From positions 1-8,233 of the forward strand of contig JAADDM010000179.1 of NCBI GenBank assembly GCA_013153955.1: a stretch of 8,233 nucleotides of DNA. Reading direction: 5' to 3'. Source of the stretch: Gammaproteobacteria bacterium. Its GTDB lineage: Bacteria; Pseudomonadota; Gammaproteobacteria; Thiomicrospirales; Thiomicrospiraceae. Positions 6,773 to 8,233 of the stretch are shown in pieces. Positions within the stretch are counted from its first letter, which is position 1. Every line of letters begins with the position of its first letter. The position numbers were made by a program, and so were the translations under genes. A model generated the notes under the pieces. That model was not told the DNA's origin and ran no database searches. It was given only the letters and a program-made list of their open reading frames with translations.

Positions 6773-6775
6773 GGA
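6771..6775 (+). promoter_or_regulatory. Ribosome-binding site fixing the GTG start of mpl
   Basis: AAGGA lies 7 bases before the GTG at 6783. This spacing and the resulting 457-residue length identify GTG as the start codon. Confidence 0.75.
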
Positions 6776-6782
6776 TCACTTT

Positions 6783-8156
6783 GTGAAAGTCCAAAAAATT
6801 CATATTTTAGGCATCGCTGGTACATTTATGGGCGGTATAGCACAGATAGCAAAAGCGATGGGGCATGAGGTTACCGGCTCAGACAAAGCGATCTATCCGC
6901 CGATGAGTACTCAATTAGAACAGGCAGGTATCGCAGTCTCTGATGATCAGGATGTCAGTTTTTTAAAGTCAGAGCCAGACTCTGTGGTGGTTGGTAATGC
7001 AAAAAGTCGTGGACATGTTGCAGTAGAGGCGACCCTAAATACGTTGCAACCGTATACCTCCGGCCCCCAGTGGTTAGCAGAGCATGTTCTGCATGACCGA
7101 TGGGTTGTCGCTGTTGCAGGTACACATGGTAAAACCTCAACCGCCTCGATGGTTGCTTGGTTATTAGAGTTCGCCAACCTGAATCCGGGGTTCTTAATCG
7201 GTGGCGTGCCTGAAAACTTTGGGGTCTCAGCACGCTTAGGTCACTCGCCATTTTTTGTGGTAGAAGCGGACGAATATGACACAGCATTTTTTGATAAACG
7301 TTCTAAGTTTGTACATTACCATCCAAGAACCTGTGTCCTAAATAACCTTGAATTTGATCATGCAGATATTTTTGACTCCATCACGGATATTCAAAAGCAG
7401 TTTCACCACCTGGTAAGAACTGTTCCGGGGAACGGTTTGATTGTGATGCCGACGGATGAACCCTATTTAGATGAGGTTATCGAGCAGGGCTGTTGGACGC
7501 CGATTGAGCAGCAAGGCTCTGCGGGCGAGTGGAGCTATAAGCTCTATCAGTCAGATGGGTCAGAGTTTGAAGTGCTGTATCGTGGACACTGCTTAGGACG
7601 TGTTACTTGGGGCTTAACAGGCTTACACAATGTACGTAATGCACTCAGTGCGGTTGCGGCCGCAGTGCATTGTGGCGTGTTAGCAAGAATTGCGGTGGAA
7701 GGCCTATCCGAGTTTAAAGGCATTCGTCGTCGAATGACCTTAGTGGGAGAGGTGAATGACATTAAAATATATGATGATTTTGCACATCACCCCACTGCGA
7801 TTGAGACCACCTTAGAGGGGGCGAAAAAGCAGCGACAGGCTTCAGGAAAATCAAAAGGACGTTTGATTGCGGTATTTGAACCGCGTTCGAATACCATGAG
7901 AATGGGGATTCATAAAGCCACTTTACCCGCTGCTTTTAAGGCTGCTGACAAAGTGTATGCCTTTATTGATTCTGACTGGAATTGGCAGTTACCCACGGGA
8001 GAGTTTAGTCAGCCTGTTGAGGTCAATGACAGTTATGATGGGCTGCTGAAGCAGCTACAGTCTGACTTAGTGCCTGGAGATACCGTCGTCATGATGAGTA
8101 ACGGCAGTTTTGGCGGTATTCATCAAGCACTTTTTGACGCCTTAAAAGCACAGTAG
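6783..8156 (+). CDS. mpl: UDP-N-acetylmuramate:L-alanyl-gamma-D-glutamyl-meso-diaminopimelate ligase
   Basis: The cytoplasmic murein-recycling ligase: it uses ATP to attach recovered tripeptide L-Ala-gamma-D-Glu-meso-Dap to UDP-N-acetylmuramic acid, bypassing MurC, MurD and MurE. The three Mur-ligase domains are visible. The N-terminal nucleotide-sugar domain has IHILGIAGTFMGGIA (6-20) and TGSDKAIYPPMS (31-42). The central ATPase has P-loop GTHGKTST (113-120), EADEYD (161-166) and LNNLEFDHADIF (186-197). The C-terminal domain is reached through TGLHNVRNALSA (279-290) and contains YDDFAHHPTAI (330-340) and FEPRSNTMR (365-373). The AGTFMGG loop and the DDFAHHP and EPRSNTMR wording separate Mpl from MurC. 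Length equals that of the E. coli enzyme (457), and no motif is missing. Translation starts at GTG, fixed by AAGGA 7 bases upstream. A small membrane-protein frame begins 9 bp after the stop with no terminator between, so they probably share a transcript. Confidence 0.97.
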   Translation: MKVQKIHILGIAGTFMGGIAQIAKAMGHEVTGSDKAIYPPMSTQLEQAGIAVSDDQDVSFLKSEPDSVVVGNAKSRGHVAVEATLNTLQPYTSGPQWLAEHVLHDRWVVAVAGTHGKTSTASMVAWLLEFANLNPGFLIGGVPENFGVSARLGHSPFFVVEADEYDTAFFDKRSKFVHYHPRTCVLNNLEFDHADIFDSITDIQKQFHHLVRTVPGNGLIVMPTDEPYLDEVIEQGCWTPIEQQGSAGEWSYKLYQSDGSEFEVLYRGHCLGRVTWGLTGLHNVRNALSAVAAAVHCGVLARIAVEGLSEFKGIRRRMTLVGEVNDIKIYDDFAHHPTAIETTLEGAKKQRQASGKSKGRLIAVFEPRSNTMRMGIHKATLPAAFKAADKVYAFIDSDWNWQLPTGEFSQPVEVNDSYDGLLKQLQSDLVPGDTVVMMSNGSFGGIHQALFDALKAQ

Positions 8157-8165
8157 CGCTAAGAA

Positions 8166-8233
8166 ATGTGGGCGTTGTTAGAAGTTGGTATTGTCATTGT
8201 ATTGGTGCTTTGGCTTATCTGGTTTATTAAACC
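8166..8233 (+). CDS. Small membrane protein, N-terminal fragment (cut by window edge)
   Basis: An ATG at 8166, 9 bp after the mpl stop, opens a frame that stays open to the window end (22 whole codons). It encodes MWALLEV followed by an unbroken hydrophobic stretch (GIVIVLVLWLIWF) and a Lys, the look of a single N-terminal membrane helix with a cytoplasmic continuation. The Shine-Dalgarno is weak (TAAG immediately upstream). The close spacing suggests it belongs to the mpl transcript. I do not recognise the family, and with so little sequence no function can be assigned. Confidence 0.5.
   Translation, partial: MWALLEVGIVIVLVLWLIWFIK

Noticed and set aside
6955..7287. 110-codon leftward open frame (and the overlapping 6947-7177 frame)
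   Set aside because: Both are antisense to the conserved mpl ATPase region and show no protein-like motifs; they are shadows of mpl coding bias.
1..8233. CRISPR arrays, mobile elements, tRNA or rRNA genes, anti-phage or toxin-antitoxin modules
   Set aside because: No repeated spacer structure, transposase-like protein, terminal inverted repeats, tRNA-like sequence or toxin/antitoxin-sized gene pair was seen by eye on either strand.

Overview
The window looks like ordinary chromosome from a gammaproteobacterium with moderate GC. Gene content and protein style (RNase D, Mpl, a PPi-type phosphofructokinase, a PAS-GGDEF-EAL protein) suggest a Thiomicrospira/Hydrogenovibrio/Thiomicrorhabdus-like sulfur oxidiser or a relative. 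That placement is an inference from remembered protein styles, not from a search. No rRNA, tRNA, insertion sequence, phage, CRISPR or toxin-antitoxin signal is visible.

Layout from left to right: (1) the 5' end of a leftward MYG1-family gene, cut by the window edge. (2) A 248-bp divergent spacer with two inverted repeats and no strong promoter. (3) A rightward class I SAM methyltransferase of the RlmI/RlmK-like group. (4) A rightward 862-residue c-di-GMP enzyme with three PAS domains and intact GGDEF and EAL sites, preceded by a near-consensus sigma70 promoter set unusually close to its start codon. (5) A short convergent junction. (6) A leftward pair read in the order rnd (RNase D), then a phosphofructokinase of the PPi-dependent lineage. 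(7) A 250-bp divergent spacer with a clear palindrome and a possible leader ORF. (8) Rightward mpl, the murein tripeptide ligase, followed after 9 bp by the start of a small one-helix membrane protein that runs off the window.

The genes serve separate functions: RNA modification, c-di-GMP signalling, stable-RNA 3' trimming, the fructose-6-phosphate/fructose-1,6-bisphosphate step, and peptidoglycan recycling. I see no multi-gene system here that I would call undescribed. The most interesting point is the phosphofructokinase: its phosphoryl-donor loop reads GGNGS, so the Asp that marks PPi use is replaced by Gly, while the companion Lys of the KTIDND motif is kept. Its donor, PPi or ATP, therefore cannot be assumed from family. 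Secondary points are its TTG start, the near-leaderless promoter of the c-di-GMP gene, the 16-bp palindrome upstream of rnd, and the 21-codon ORF whose stop overlaps the mpl ribosome-binding site.
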